From positions 8,432,001 to 8,496,000 of the forward strand of contig NC_015957.1 of the NCBI RefSeq assembly GCF_000147815.2: a stretch of DNA of 64,000 nucleotides. Reading direction: 5' to 3'. Shown in pieces: positions 53,884 through 61,293 of this stretch (its first letter is position 1; every line of letters starts with the position of its first letter). Below the pieces are notes generated by a model that saw only the letters and a program-made list of their open reading frames with translations, was not told the DNA's origin and ran no database searches. Both the position numbers and the translations under genes were made by a program. The stretch comes from Streptomyces violaceusniger Tu 4113 (lineage in GTDB: Bacteria > Actinomycetota > Actinomycetes > Streptomycetales > Streptomycetaceae).

Positions 53884-54432
53884 TCAACGGGACGCCGTCA
53901 CCATGGACCACACACCGAACCACTGCTCGGCGCCGTACTCCTCGAACCGCTCCACCTCGGTGAACCCCAGCTTCGCCGCGAGGCGCATCGAGCGGTCGTT
54001 GGCGGTCTGGGTGCAGAGCACCACCGGCTCCCCGGGAAGCGCGCCGGCGAACCAGCCGAGTGCCGCCGCGCACCCCTCGGCGGCGTACCCGCGTCCCCAC
54101 GCCTCCGGCAGGAACACATAACCGAGTTCGGCCTCCCCGGCATCCGGACGGACATGGCCCGGACGCTCCGCGTCGCGCCGATCGAGCGTGATCATGCCGA
54201 TCATCGCTCCGTCGAGATCGACCACGAACAGGCCAGGACGCCGCCCGGGCACCTCAGGCACCGCGGCTTCGAGTTCCTCACGCGATCGAGGGCCACCCAG
54301 ATAGGTGCGTACCTCCGGCGACGCGAACAGCTCGATGAACGCCGCCCGGTCCCGGGCCTCGGACTCCCGGAGCACGAGCCGTTCGGTCCCTATCGGGGCA
54401 GGTGGCCAGGCGACGGGCCCGAGTCCAGTCAT
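53884..54432 (-). CDS. GNAT-family acetyltransferase
   Basis: The 182-residue RimJ/RimL-like acetyltransferase has IGTERLVLRESEARDRAAFI, GLFVVDLDGAMIGMITLDRR, ELGYVFLPEAWGRGYAAEGC with the acetyl-CoA loop, and CTQTANDRSMRLAAKLGFTE. ATG 54432 is preceded 7 nt upstream by TAAGTT, consistent with a leaderless mRNA. A near-identical copy of its last about 125 bp lies at 58.8 kb as a fragment. Confidence 0.9.
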   Translation of the reverse strand: MTGLGPVAWPPAPIGTERLVLRESEARDRAAFIELFASPEVRTYLGGPRSREELEAAVPEVPGRRPGLFVVDLDGAMIGMITLDRRDAERPGHVRPDAGEAELGYVFLPEAWGRGYAAEGCAAALGWFAGALPGEPVVLCTQTANDRSMRLAAKLGFTEVERFEEYGAEQWFGVWSMVTASR

Positions 54433-54442
54433 GGCGGGCAAC

Positions 54443-54610
54443 TTATCGCATGCCCGGTTGGCGGCTGGCCACTAGCGCCGATACGCATCGGGGGCACTGG
54501 CACGGCGGCCACACCGAAGTCTCCAGCGGCATCAGGGGCTCGGTGGACCTGATCACGCGCGTCGGCCCGTAGGTCTTCCCGCTGTCGCGCGACACTCGCA
54601 GCGTCATCAT
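54443..54610 (-). CDS. Small CxCxxC protein (55 residues)
   Basis: Reads MMTLRVSRDSGKTYGPTRV, then SVWPPCQCPRCVSALVASR and ends PGMR. The C-x-C-x2-C cluster could bind zinc. AAGGG is 8 nt before the ATG at 54610. A GTG at 54625 overlapping the upstream gene's stop (GTGA) is a possible coupled start. It forms a tiny operon with the next gene, divergent from the XRE/TPR regulator, an arrangement often seen with streptomycete developmental-type regulators. Function unknown. Confidence 0.6.
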   Translation of the reverse strand: MMTLRVSRDSGKTYGPTRVIRSTEPLMPLETSVWPPCQCPRCVSALVASRQPGMR

Positions 54611-54621
54611 CGGGCGGCCCT

Positions 54622-54834
54622 TCACCGGGCTGCCTCGCTGTGCAGCGGGCCGTTGTGGTGCCGCTGGAGTTCGATGAGACACGTGGTCGCCCACTTTTGA
54701 TCCCCGTTACGCCTTGCTTCGGCTTGCTGTCGTAACAGTGCCCCGCACACATCGCAGTCGTCGTCGGGCGTGTTCGCGGGTGGGGTGGCTGGGCTAGTGT
54801 CCGACACGTTGTCGCTCCCGTTAGCGATGGCCAT
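54622..54834 (-). CDS. Small CxxC protein (70 residues)
   Basis: Reads MAIANGSDNVSDTSPATPPA, then DDDCDVCGALLRQQAEARRN and ATTCLIELQRHHNGPLHSEA. A Cys-x2-Cys plus a later Cys and two His could form a small zinc site. The helix after it is amphipathic. It is first gene of the two-gene minus operon divergent from the XRE/TPR regulator, with 120 bp between them. Function unknown. Confidence 0.6.
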   Translation of the reverse strand: MAIANGSDNVSDTSPATPPANTPDDDCDVCGALLRQQAEARRNGDQKWATTCLIELQRHHNGPLHSEAAR

Positions 54835-54954
54835 GCCCCCGGGCCGGTCGCACGGTCGCGGGGGTCCTTGCGTACGCCCAAGACAACCGCGAATGCGTGG
54901 TCGCGGTTGGTGATCGCCTGGTGACTACGTGGTGACAGCCGTACCCTGGTCACC

Positions 54955-56151
54955 ATGAACAGCGGGGAGTTCAGCCAGAGGGTCCGCGACCTGCTCCGTG
55001 ACCGGGACATGAGTGTTCGGGCGGTCGCCCGCCACCTGAACTACGACCACGCCTATCTGTCCCGCGTACTCTCCGGGAAACAGCAGCCGTCGAGGCAACT
55101 CGTCACGGCACTGGACAACCTGCTCAAGACAGATGGGGAACTCGCCGAAATCGCGGTACGAGTAGCACCGCCGACAGTTTCGCCGGAAGCCGCTGAATCA
55201 CCGGCCATCACTGATCGGATACTCAGCCTCAACGAGGCACGCGGAGCCGACTTCGTACAGGCCATCCGGGAGACCTCCCATCGCCTGGTCGTCCTGGACA
55301 ACGAACTCAGCGGAGTATCCATCGCAGAGCCCGCAGGCCGCGCGTTCAAGGTCGTGCATCGGCGGCTCGGAGTCGGAGACTACGATCTCCAGTACGAGCG
55401 CGACATTCAGTCGGCCGCCGCAGAACTCGCCGAGATCGCCGGCTGGGCTCTTTTTGACGCGGAAAGAAACGGCGCCGCCCAACGCTTCAACCATCAGGCA
55501 CTGTTCCTCGCGAATCTCTCGGGGGACCGCTCCATCGCATTACTGACGCTGCAGAACATGGCGATGCACAGTGAATGGCGTGGACGGAACCAGGAGGCGC
55601 TGTCCATCGCCCGGTCGGTGCTCAACCGTGGACGGCTGTCCCCGCGCGTCGAGGCGATGTTCCGCATCCGTGAAGCGAAGGGACTGGTCGGCACGGGACG
55701 TACGTCGGATGCCATCGAGTCGCTTCAACGCGCCCGGTCGCTCATCGAGGACGGGAACGATGTCGGCGAGCCGGACTGGGCATGGTGGGTGACCCACAGG
55801 GAAATTGACGGCCACTGGGGTCACGCACTTCAGATCGCCGGTGACGTACAGGAAGCCATCGAGCGGCTACTGCAGTCCGCACAGCCAGGGCGTGGCGTCG
55901 CGACCGGCTACGCAGGTATGTCCTCCGCACGGCTCGCACAATGCCTACTGGACGTCAATGCCTGGCGCGATGCGGAAGACATCGTCAGTTCCCTGGTCAC
56001 CGCCGCACCCGGAATCTCCTCGGGGCGGACCCTCCGCCTCATCGGTCATGTCGCCGAGCAGCGCGAAAGGCTGAACGGTGCACCGACAAGCCTTACGGAT
56101 ACTCTTGAGCACTTGTCAGAAAAGCTCGACGAGGATCCATTCACGCTGTGA
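54955..56151 (+). CDS. XRE-family regulator with TPR-like C-terminal domain and a TTA codon
   Basis: The 398-residue protein has an N-terminal HTH_3 (FSQRVRDLLRDRDMSVRAVA, HLNYDHAYLSRVLSGKQQPS) and a long helical C-terminal part with tetratricopeptide-like pairs (FNHQALFLANLSGDRSIALL, AMFRIREAKGLVGTGRTSDA, YAGMSSARLAQCLLDVNAWR). A TTA leucine codon at 55540-55542 (codon 196) makes translation bldA-dependent. It faces two tiny Cys-rich genes 120 bp away, which it probably controls. Composition is noticeably less GC-rich than neighbours, which hints at acquisition. Confidence 0.85.
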   Translation: MNSGEFSQRVRDLLRDRDMSVRAVARHLNYDHAYLSRVLSGKQQPSRQLVTALDNLLKTDGELAEIAVRVAPPTVSPEAAESPAITDRILSLNEARGADFVQAIRETSHRLVVLDNELSGVSIAEPAGRAFKVVHRRLGVGDYDLQYERDIQSAAAELAEIAGWALFDAERNGAAQRFNHQALFLANLSGDRSIALLTLQNMAMHSEWRGRNQEALSIARSVLNRGRLSPRVEAMFRIREAKGLVGTGRTSDAIESLQRARSLIEDGNDVGEPDWAWWVTHREIDGHWGHALQIAGDVQEAIERLLQSAQPGRGVATGYAGMSSARLAQCLLDVNAWRDAEDIVSSLVTAAPGISSGRTLRLIGHVAEQRERLNGAPTSLTDTLEHLSEKLDEDPFTL

Positions 56152-56175
56152 TACGCGAACCCTGGGCCATGCCGA

Positions 56176-56217
56176 GATCGCCCCGAGGGCGGCGCTGGTG
56201 CCGCCCTCGGGGCGATC
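56176..56217. terminator. Strong bidirectional hairpin terminator
   Basis: A perfect 18-bp stem (GATCGCCCCGAGGGCGGC at 56176-56193 with its complement at 56200-56217) and a 6-nt loop lie between convergent genes, 24 bp after the XRE stop and 5 bp before the AKR stop. Confidence 0.85.
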
Positions 56218-56222
56218 GGGTA

Positions 56223-57287
56223 TCAGCGGCGGGTTTCGATCTTCAGGTCACCTGCGGTCACCTTGCGGATGTGGTCACTGGCGAGCATGTCGTGCGGGAA
56301 GCCGAGTTCCATCGCGCTGGCCTCGTCGAGGCGGGCCAGTTGGGCGGCGGTGAAGTCGACCTCCAAGGCGCCCAGGTTGTCCTCCAACTGCGCGGGGGTG
56401 CGGGCGCCGATGATCGGTGCTGTCACGCTCGGATTCCGCAGGGTCCAAGCCAGCCCGACCTGGGCGGGTGTGAAGCCCAGCTCCGTGGCGACCTCCTTCA
56501 CGACATCGGCAATGGCAAGGTTACGTTCGGTGAGCGTGCCCAAGGCGAGGTTGAAGCTCTTGCGGGTGCCGTCGCCGGATGCGACGTTCGTCGCGGTCAG
56601 GTCGTCGCGGCTGTACTTGCCGGTGAGCACCCCGCCCGCCAGGGGTGAATACGGGAGCACACCCAGCCCCAGCTCGCGTGCCATGGGGATCAGGTCACGT
56701 TCCCCGGAACGCTCGATCAGGTTGTATTCGATCTGGAGCGCGACCAGTGGCGACCAGCCGCGCAGGTCGGCGATCGTCTGCATACGCGAAATCTGCCAGG
56801 CCGGGGCGTTGCAGATCGCCACGTACAAGATCTTGCCCTGCCGGACGAGATCGTCCATGCCGCGAAGGATCTCCTCGACCGGTGTCGTGAAATCCCACAC
56901 GTGCAGGTAGAGCAGATCGATGTAGTCCGTATTGAGCTGTCGCAGACTCGCTTCCACCGAGGTGAACAGGCTCTTGCGGTGGCTGCCCGCGGAATTCGGG
57001 TCGCCGGAGCGGCGCAACGTCGTGTATTTCGTCGCCAGCACCAGGCTTTCACGGTTGTCGCGGGTGAATTCGCCCAGCATGCGCTCGGAACTGCCATTGC
57101 TGTAGGTGTTGGCGGTGTCGATGAAATTGCCGCCGCGCTCGACGTAGAGGTCGAACAGCTTGCGCGCCTCGTCCTGCTCGGCTCCCCAGCCCGACTCGGT
57201 ACCGAAGGTCGCCGCGCCCAGCGCCAGCGGTGAGACCCGCAGCCCGGAGCGGCCCAGCAGCCGGTAGGTGTCGAGGGTGAGGGACAT
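56223..57287 (-). CDS. Aldo/keto reductase
   Basis: The 354-residue AKR barrel has the catalytic tetrad: D and Y in NFIDTANTYSNGS, K in LVLATKYTTLRRSG and H in LLYLHVWDFTTP. The later GLGVLPYSPLAGGVLTGKYS and the NADPH-binding APIIGARTPAQLEDNLGA complete the family pattern. The start at 57287 follows AGGAGGACACG. It is divergent from an XRE/MmyB-type regulator, the standard pairing for these reductases. The substrate is unknown. Confidence 0.93.
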   Translation of the reverse strand: MSLTLDTYRLLGRSGLRVSPLALGAATFGTESGWGAEQDEARKLFDLYVERGGNFIDTANTYSNGSSERMLGEFTRDNRESLVLATKYTTLRRSGDPNSAGSHRKSLFTSVEASLRQLNTDYIDLLYLHVWDFTTPVEEILRGMDDLVRQGKILYVAICNAPAWQISRMQTIADLRGWSPLVALQIEYNLIERSGERDLIPMARELGLGVLPYSPLAGGVLTGKYSRDDLTATNVASGDGTRKSFNLALGTLTERNLAIADVVKEVATELGFTPAQVGLAWTLRNPSVTAPIIGARTPAQLEDNLGALEVDFTAAQLARLDEASAMELGFPHDMLASDHIRKVTAGDLKIETRR

Positions 57288-57408
57288 CGTGTCCTCCTGT
57301 GCTTGCTCGTGATCCGTTGTCGAGCACAAGCCTGTGACCGCCGCGAGCCGGGGATAAGGGAAGGAGTTTCCTGGGAAGGCCAGTCCCACCCTGGCTGTTG
57401 AAACGCAT

Positions 57409-58242
57409 ATGACGACCCACACCGTGGACACCACACAGGAGCTGGCCGCGTTCCTGCGGGCCCGGCGCGAGCGGCTGGACCCGCGCGAGCTCGGTCTGCC
57501 GTCGCGTCGGCAGGCCCGGCGGACCCCGGGACTGCGCCGCGAAGAGGTCGCCGAACTGGCCGGGGTCAGCGTCGACTACGTCGTGCGGCTGGAACAGGGG
57601 CGCGGGCTGCGGCCCTCGGCGGACGTGGTGGACGCGCTGGCCCGAGCGCTGCGCCTGCCCCCCGTCGAACGCGCCTACCTCTTCAACCTGGCCCAGCAGC
57701 GCCCCCGCAACGCCGACAAGCCCGCCACCACCGCGGCGCCGCCGCTGGCCCATTTGGTCACCGACTTGTCGCCGCTGCCCGCCATGCTGATGAACCACCG
57801 CTACGACATCCTGGCCTGGAACCACGAAATGACGAGGCTGCTACTGGATTTCGACACCCTGCCGCCGTCTCAGCGCAATGCGATGTGGCTGTGCCTGAGG
57901 CATCCGGAGATACGCGAGTTCTACGTCGACCGGGAACGCGTCGTACGAGAGGGGATCGCCCACCTGCGCGCCGCGTGGGCCACGCATCCGGAGGATCAGA
58001 CGCTGACCGACCTCATTTCCGAATTCGTCACTCATGACGAGGAATTCGCGCGACTGTGGGCCGAGCGGGAGATTCAGGTAAACGGCCGCGGGCACAAGGT
58101 GATGCGGCATCCTGACGTCGGTGTGATCGCAGTGGATTTCGAAGTGCTGATACCGCTTCAAGATCCGGATCAGCGATTGGTGATCTTCCGCCCCGCAGAT
58201 GATAAGAGCCAGTCGGCATTGGACCGGTTGTGCGCACGGTGA
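57409..58242 (+). CDS. XRE-family regulator with MmyB-like ligand domain
   Basis: The 277-residue protein has an HTH at residues 30-75 (RRTPGLRREEVAELAGVSVD, YVVRLEQGRGLRPSADVVDA) and a PAS-like MmyB C-terminal domain (LMNHRYDILAWNHEMTRLLL, VMRHPDVGVIAVDFEVLIPL). These regulators commonly repress the adjacent oxidoreductase until a small ligand binds. The 121-bp region to the aldo/keto reductase would hold the operator. Confidence 0.9.
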   Translation: MTTHTVDTTQELAAFLRARRERLDPRELGLPSRRQARRTPGLRREEVAELAGVSVDYVVRLEQGRGLRPSADVVDALARALRLPPVERAYLFNLAQQRPRNADKPATTAAPPLAHLVTDLSPLPAMLMNHRYDILAWNHEMTRLLLDFDTLPPSQRNAMWLCLRHPEIREFYVDRERVVREGIAHLRAAWATHPEDQTLTDLISEFVTHDEEFARLWAEREIQVNGRGHKVMRHPDVGVIAVDFEVLIPLQDPDQRLVIFRPADDKSQSALDRLCAR

Positions 58243-58306
58243 TGTCGACCTCGGCCGTCGACGCTGCGATCGTTGCTGTGGGGCGCACACTCTCACGGAG
58301 GCGTCG

Positions 58307-58792
58307 ATGGATCGGCATGATGACGACAGCACGCGAGCGGTCTGGAACCGGTCCCAGTCCAGCGGTTGGATGCTCGCCGTCGGCGCGATCCTGGCTCTGG
58401 GACTGATCGCCTTCGCCGTCGTCGACGAGACACATCGGTCCGTCAGCCTGGGCCTACTGCTCGCGGCGGCCGCGTTCCTCGTCACGGGGGCCATCAAGGT
58501 CACCGTTTCCCCACGCGGCGTCACGGTGGCCTCGGCTCTCCTCCCCCTCCTGCGGCAGCACATCCCGATGGACCGGATCAAGGCTGCCACGGCCCGCCGG
58601 ACCCGCCCCATGGAGATCGGCGGCTGGGGCTACCGATGGAAGCCGGGCGTGCGGGCGGTCTCGCTCCGGAAGGGCGACGCGCTCTGGCTCGAACTCACCC
58701 GCGGAACCCGCTTCGTCATCACGATCGACGACGCGCAAACGGCGGCGGAACTGGTCAACCGCTACCTTCCCCCACGCCACAAGGACCATTGA
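58307..58792 (+). CDS. Two-TM protein with PH-like C-terminal domain (161 residues)
   Basis: Two hydrophobic helices (GWMLAVGAILALGLIAFAVV and SLGLLLAAAAFLVTGAI) precede a beta-rich part, IKVTVSPRGVTVASALLPLL then IGGWGYRWKPGVRAVSLRKG and FVITIDDAQTAAELVNRYLP, like the C-terminal domain of streptomycete DUF1648-type membrane proteins. It lacks the longer N-terminal region usual there, so it may be a shortened member. ATG 58307 follows CGGAGG. Function unknown. Confidence 0.75.
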   Translation: MDRHDDDSTRAVWNRSQSSGWMLAVGAILALGLIAFAVVDETHRSVSLGLLLAAAAFLVTGAIKVTVSPRGVTVASALLPLLRQHIPMDRIKAATARRTRPMEIGGWGYRWKPGVRAVSLRKGDALWLELTRGTRFVITIDDAQTAAELVNRYLPPRHKDH

Positions 58793-58796
58793 CCGC

Positions 58797-58926
58797 TCAA
58801 CCGGACGGCGTGACCGCGGACCACACGCCGAACCACTGCTCGGCGCCGTACTCCTCGCACCGCCCCACCTCGGTGAACCCCAGCTTCGTCACGAGGCGCA
58901 TCGAGCGGTCGTTGGCGGTCTGGGTG
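58797..58926 (-). pseudogene. 3' fragment of a GNAT gene, duplicate of the one at 53.9 kb
   Basis: About 125 bp on the minus strand is nearly identical to the last part of the GNAT gene at 53884 (shared runs include ACCGAACCACTGCTCGGCGC and ACGAGGCGCATCGAGCGGTC with few differences). It encodes ANDRSMRLVTKLGFTEVGRC and EEYGAEQWFGVWSAVT, with no N-terminal part. It abuts the TetR gene. It is a remnant of a second paralogue or of a partial duplication. Confidence 0.75.
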
Positions 58927-58940
58927 CTTCGGTGCACGGA

Positions 58941-59543
58941 CTACCCGTTCCCCGGCGCCTCGGTCCGCCAGCCGAGGAGGATCGCGCGGAGCCCTTGCTC
59001 GGCGAGTCGCCGGGCGCGCTCGTTGCTGATGGTGCCGAGGGAGCCGAGCGATGCGATGCCGTACAGGGTGCCCCAGATGATTTCGCATGCCTCGTCGGGG
59101 TCGGCCAGGACCACGTCGTGGGTGTCGGACCAGGTGGTGAGCAGTTCCTTGAGGACGCCGATGGCCGGTTCCGCGGCGCGGCGGCGTTCGTCCGCGCCGA
59201 CCGCGGTGCCGTTCATGACTTCGTAGAGGTGCGGATGCTCGCCGGCGAACCGGATGTACTCGGACGCGATCCGCATCATGCGCCGGTCGATACCGGACTC
59301 CTCGGCGGCCTGCCGGAACTCGGCCAGCATCAGGCGGTGGCCGTAGGCGACCAGCTCCAGTACGAGTGCGTCCTTGTTGGCGAAGTGCTGATAGACGACA
59401 GGTGCGGAGTATTCGATGTCGGTCGCGATGCGCCGGATCGTGAGCGCTGCGGCGCCGTCAGTCTCAAGGACATGCAGCGCGGCCTCGATGATCCGCTCGC
59501 GGGTGCTCGCCCGTTCACGGGCCCGTCTTGTGCTGGTGGGCAT
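58941..59543 (-). CDS. TetR-family regulator
   Basis: The 200-residue protein has an N-terminal HTH RERIIEAALHVLETDGAAAL, IRRIATDIEYSAPVVYQHFA with NKDALVLEL, and a TetR_C domain rich in helices (MMRIASEYIRFAGEHPHLYE, EIIWGTLYGIASLGSLG). ATG 59543 is taken. A GTG at 59558 would add five residues. It is divergent from a Dabb-domain gene, and two perfect 11-13-bp palindromes lie in the shared promoter region, so it very likely represses the Dabb/epimerase pair and itself. Confidence 0.9.
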   Translation of the reverse strand: MPTSTRRARERASTRERIIEAALHVLETDGAAALTIRRIATDIEYSAPVVYQHFANKDALVLELVAYGHRLMLAEFRQAAEESGIDRRMMRIASEYIRFAGEHPHLYEVMNGTAVGADERRRAAEPAIGVLKELLTTWSDTHDVVLADPDEACEIIWGTLYGIASLGSLGTISNERARRLAEQGLRAILLGWRTEAPGNG

Positions 59544-59591
59544 GCCCCGTCTCTTCACTCCGTCGGTGTCCTCGAACAGTATCTGCCGTCC

Positions 59592-59650
59592 TTGACGACG
59601 CCGTCACGGCGCAGCTATCTTAACGGCGTTAGGAAATCTAACGTCGTTAG
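59592..59650 (+). promoter_or_regulatory. Promoter with twin TetR operators
   Basis: TTGACG (59592-59597), 18-bp spacer, TATCTT (59616-59621). Two palindromes follow: TAACGGCGTTA (59621-59631) and CTAACGTCGTTAG (59638-59650), whose axes are 18 bp apart. They are copies of one site, TAACGnCGTTAGGAAA. Position over and after the -10 element suits repression. Confidence 0.75.
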
Positions 59651-59666
59651 GAAAGGGGTACTCGGC

Positions 59667-60071
59667 ATGCTTTACCACATCAACCGGGCCACGATGAAGG
59701 CCACCGCGACGCCCGAGCAGATCGAGGCAGCGCTGGAGAGCTGGCGCGAGCAGGGCCGCTCGAATCCCGCGATCAAGTCCTTCATCGTCGGCCGCGACCA
59801 CGGCGGCGACTACGAGTACAGCGCGGTGTTCGTCGTCGAGGACCTCGACGGACTCTTCGCGTATCTCACTCACCCGACCACCTACCAGACCGACCACCTC
59901 GGCCTGAACCTGGTCGAGCGACTCGAAATTTTCGACGTCAGCGACGACGACGATCCCGAGCTGGACGCGAAGATCCAGGAACTGCACCGGCGCCGCAACG
60001 AACTCGCCCCTGAGGTCGCGGGAATGCTCGCCGACGTGCCCGCCTACTCCGGCTCCGGCGTGAATGACTGA
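59667..60071 (+). CDS. Dabb-fold stress-responsive barrel protein
   Basis: The 134-residue protein opens MLYHINRATMKATATPEQIE and has IKSFIVGRDHGGDYEYSAVF, then FVVEDLDGLFAYLTHPTTYQTD split over two strands: the dimeric alpha/beta-barrel (Dabb) pattern (H in second position of the first strand, HPxH/xY late). The C-terminus adds an acidic helix (DDDDPELDAKIQELHRRR). Dabb proteins include olivetolic-acid-cyclase-like enzymes and stress proteins, but the substrate here is unknown. It is first gene under the TetR operators. Confidence 0.85.
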   Translation: MLYHINRATMKATATPEQIEAALESWREQGRSNPAIKSFIVGRDHGGDYEYSAVFVVEDLDGLFAYLTHPTTYQTDHLGLNLVERLEIFDVSDDDDPELDAKIQELHRRRNELAPEVAGMLADVPAYSGSGVND

Positions 60072-60156
60072 CCGAGATCCAACCCCTCGTGCTGGGCGCG
60101 GCAGTGCCCCCAGGACGTCCGCCAAAGATCATCCCTATCCAGGAGACGTGCCTGTC

Positions 60157-61071
60157 ATGGCCGATCATGTTGTCATCGGCGCCGGCTCGATCGGTTCGAA
60201 CGTCGCCCGCCTGCTCGCCGAGCGCGGCGAGAGCGTTCGCATCGTCACGCGCAGTGGCTCAGGCCCTGAGCACCCGCTGATCGTGCGGGTCGCCGCGGAC
60301 GCCTCCGACCCGGCCCGCCTGACCGAGCTGTCCCGCGGCGCAAAGGTGATCTACCACTGTGCCAATCCGCCCTCGTACACCATGTGGGAACGCCTGTTGC
60401 CGCCGTTGCAGACGGCGGCGATCGCCGCCGCCAAGGCGAATGACGCCGTCCTGGCGCTCACCGGCAGCCTCTACGCCTACGGCCGGCAGCCCGGCGGCCG
60501 GATGAACGAGCACACCCCCATGGCCGCCACCGGGCGCAAGGGCCGCCTGCGTAAACGGATGTGGGAACAGGCCCTCGCCGCCGGTATCCGTACCGTCGAA
60601 GTCCGCGGCGCCGACTACATCGGTAAGGACGCGACAGGCATCTACTCCATTTTCATCGAGCCGGCTCTGCAGAAGGGCCGCGCTGCCTGGATCACCGGCC
60701 ACCTGGACATGCCGCACACCTTCACCTTCAACGGCGACATGGCGCGGGCCCTGGTGGCGCTCGCCCAGGATGAACGCGCGTGGGGCCGGGCCTGGCACGT
60801 TCCGTCCCCGCCCGCCCTCTCCATTCGCGAGCTGGCCCGGCGTTGCACCGAGGCTGCGGGCCGGCCACCGGCCAAGCTGATCCAGATGCCGCGCTTCGTG
60901 ATGCGTACAGCGGGGCTGGTCGTGCCGATCGCCCGGGAGGTGGCCGAGATGGACTACCAGTGGTACGCGCCGTTCTACATGGATGCGACGGAGACGGCTG
61001 ATACCTTCGGCCTTTCCGCCACCGACCTTGACACCGTCATCCGCGACCAGGTCGGCGCGATCAGAGATTGA
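60157..61071 (+). CDS. NAD-dependent epimerase/dehydratase family protein (atypical SDR)
   Basis: The 304-residue protein has the cofactor loop VVIGAGSIGSNVARLLAERG, GAKVIYHCANPPSYTMWERL, and LTGSLYAYGRQPGGRMNEHT instead of a standard YxxxK, which places it among atypical extended SDRs. The C-terminal part (HTFTFNGDMARALVALAQDE, WHVPSPPALSIRELARRCTE) completes the fold. ATG 60157 follows AGGAGACG at a longer spacing than usual. It is 85 nt downstream of the Dabb gene, so the TetR operators probably control both. Confidence 0.88.
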   Translation: MADHVVIGAGSIGSNVARLLAERGESVRIVTRSGSGPEHPLIVRVAADASDPARLTELSRGAKVIYHCANPPSYTMWERLLPPLQTAAIAAAKANDAVLALTGSLYAYGRQPGGRMNEHTPMAATGRKGRLRKRMWEQALAAGIRTVEVRGADYIGKDATGIYSIFIEPALQKGRAAWITGHLDMPHTFTFNGDMARALVALAQDERAWGRAWHVPSPPALSIRELARRCTEAAGRPPAKLIQMPRFVMRTAGLVVPIAREVAEMDYQWYAPFYMDATETADTFGLSATDLDTVIRDQVGAIRD

Positions 61072-61079
61072 GGATGCCG

Positions 61080-61293
61080 CTTCGGCGAGAAGCTGACCGT
61101 CGTCATCGTCCTGGCACCGGAAGCCTTGGTCGCGCACACTCCAACGGGCCAGCGAATCCTGATGATGGTGAGCACCGCTGGTGACGACCGCGCCGGCCAG
61201 GCCCTCGATGGCATCGAGGTGGCCGGTCAGGCGCAGCGTGAAGGTTCCCTCGCTGTGGCGCAGGGCGTTGGTGACGCCAGTGGCCCGGGTCAT
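61080..61293 (-). pseudogene. Possible remnant of an ATP-binding (HATPase/RsbW-like) protein gene
   Basis: From an ATG overlapping the neighbouring stop, the minus strand reads TNALRHSEGTFTLRLTGHLD and AIEG, which resembles the 'ELVTNALRHAxGPFTLRL' N-box of streptomycete anti-sigma-type ATPases. After that the text (DSLARWSVRDQGFRCQDDDD) does not continue the fold, and the frame runs through the epimerase gene antisense without a stop. It looks like two joined fragments. Weak call. Confidence 0.35.
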
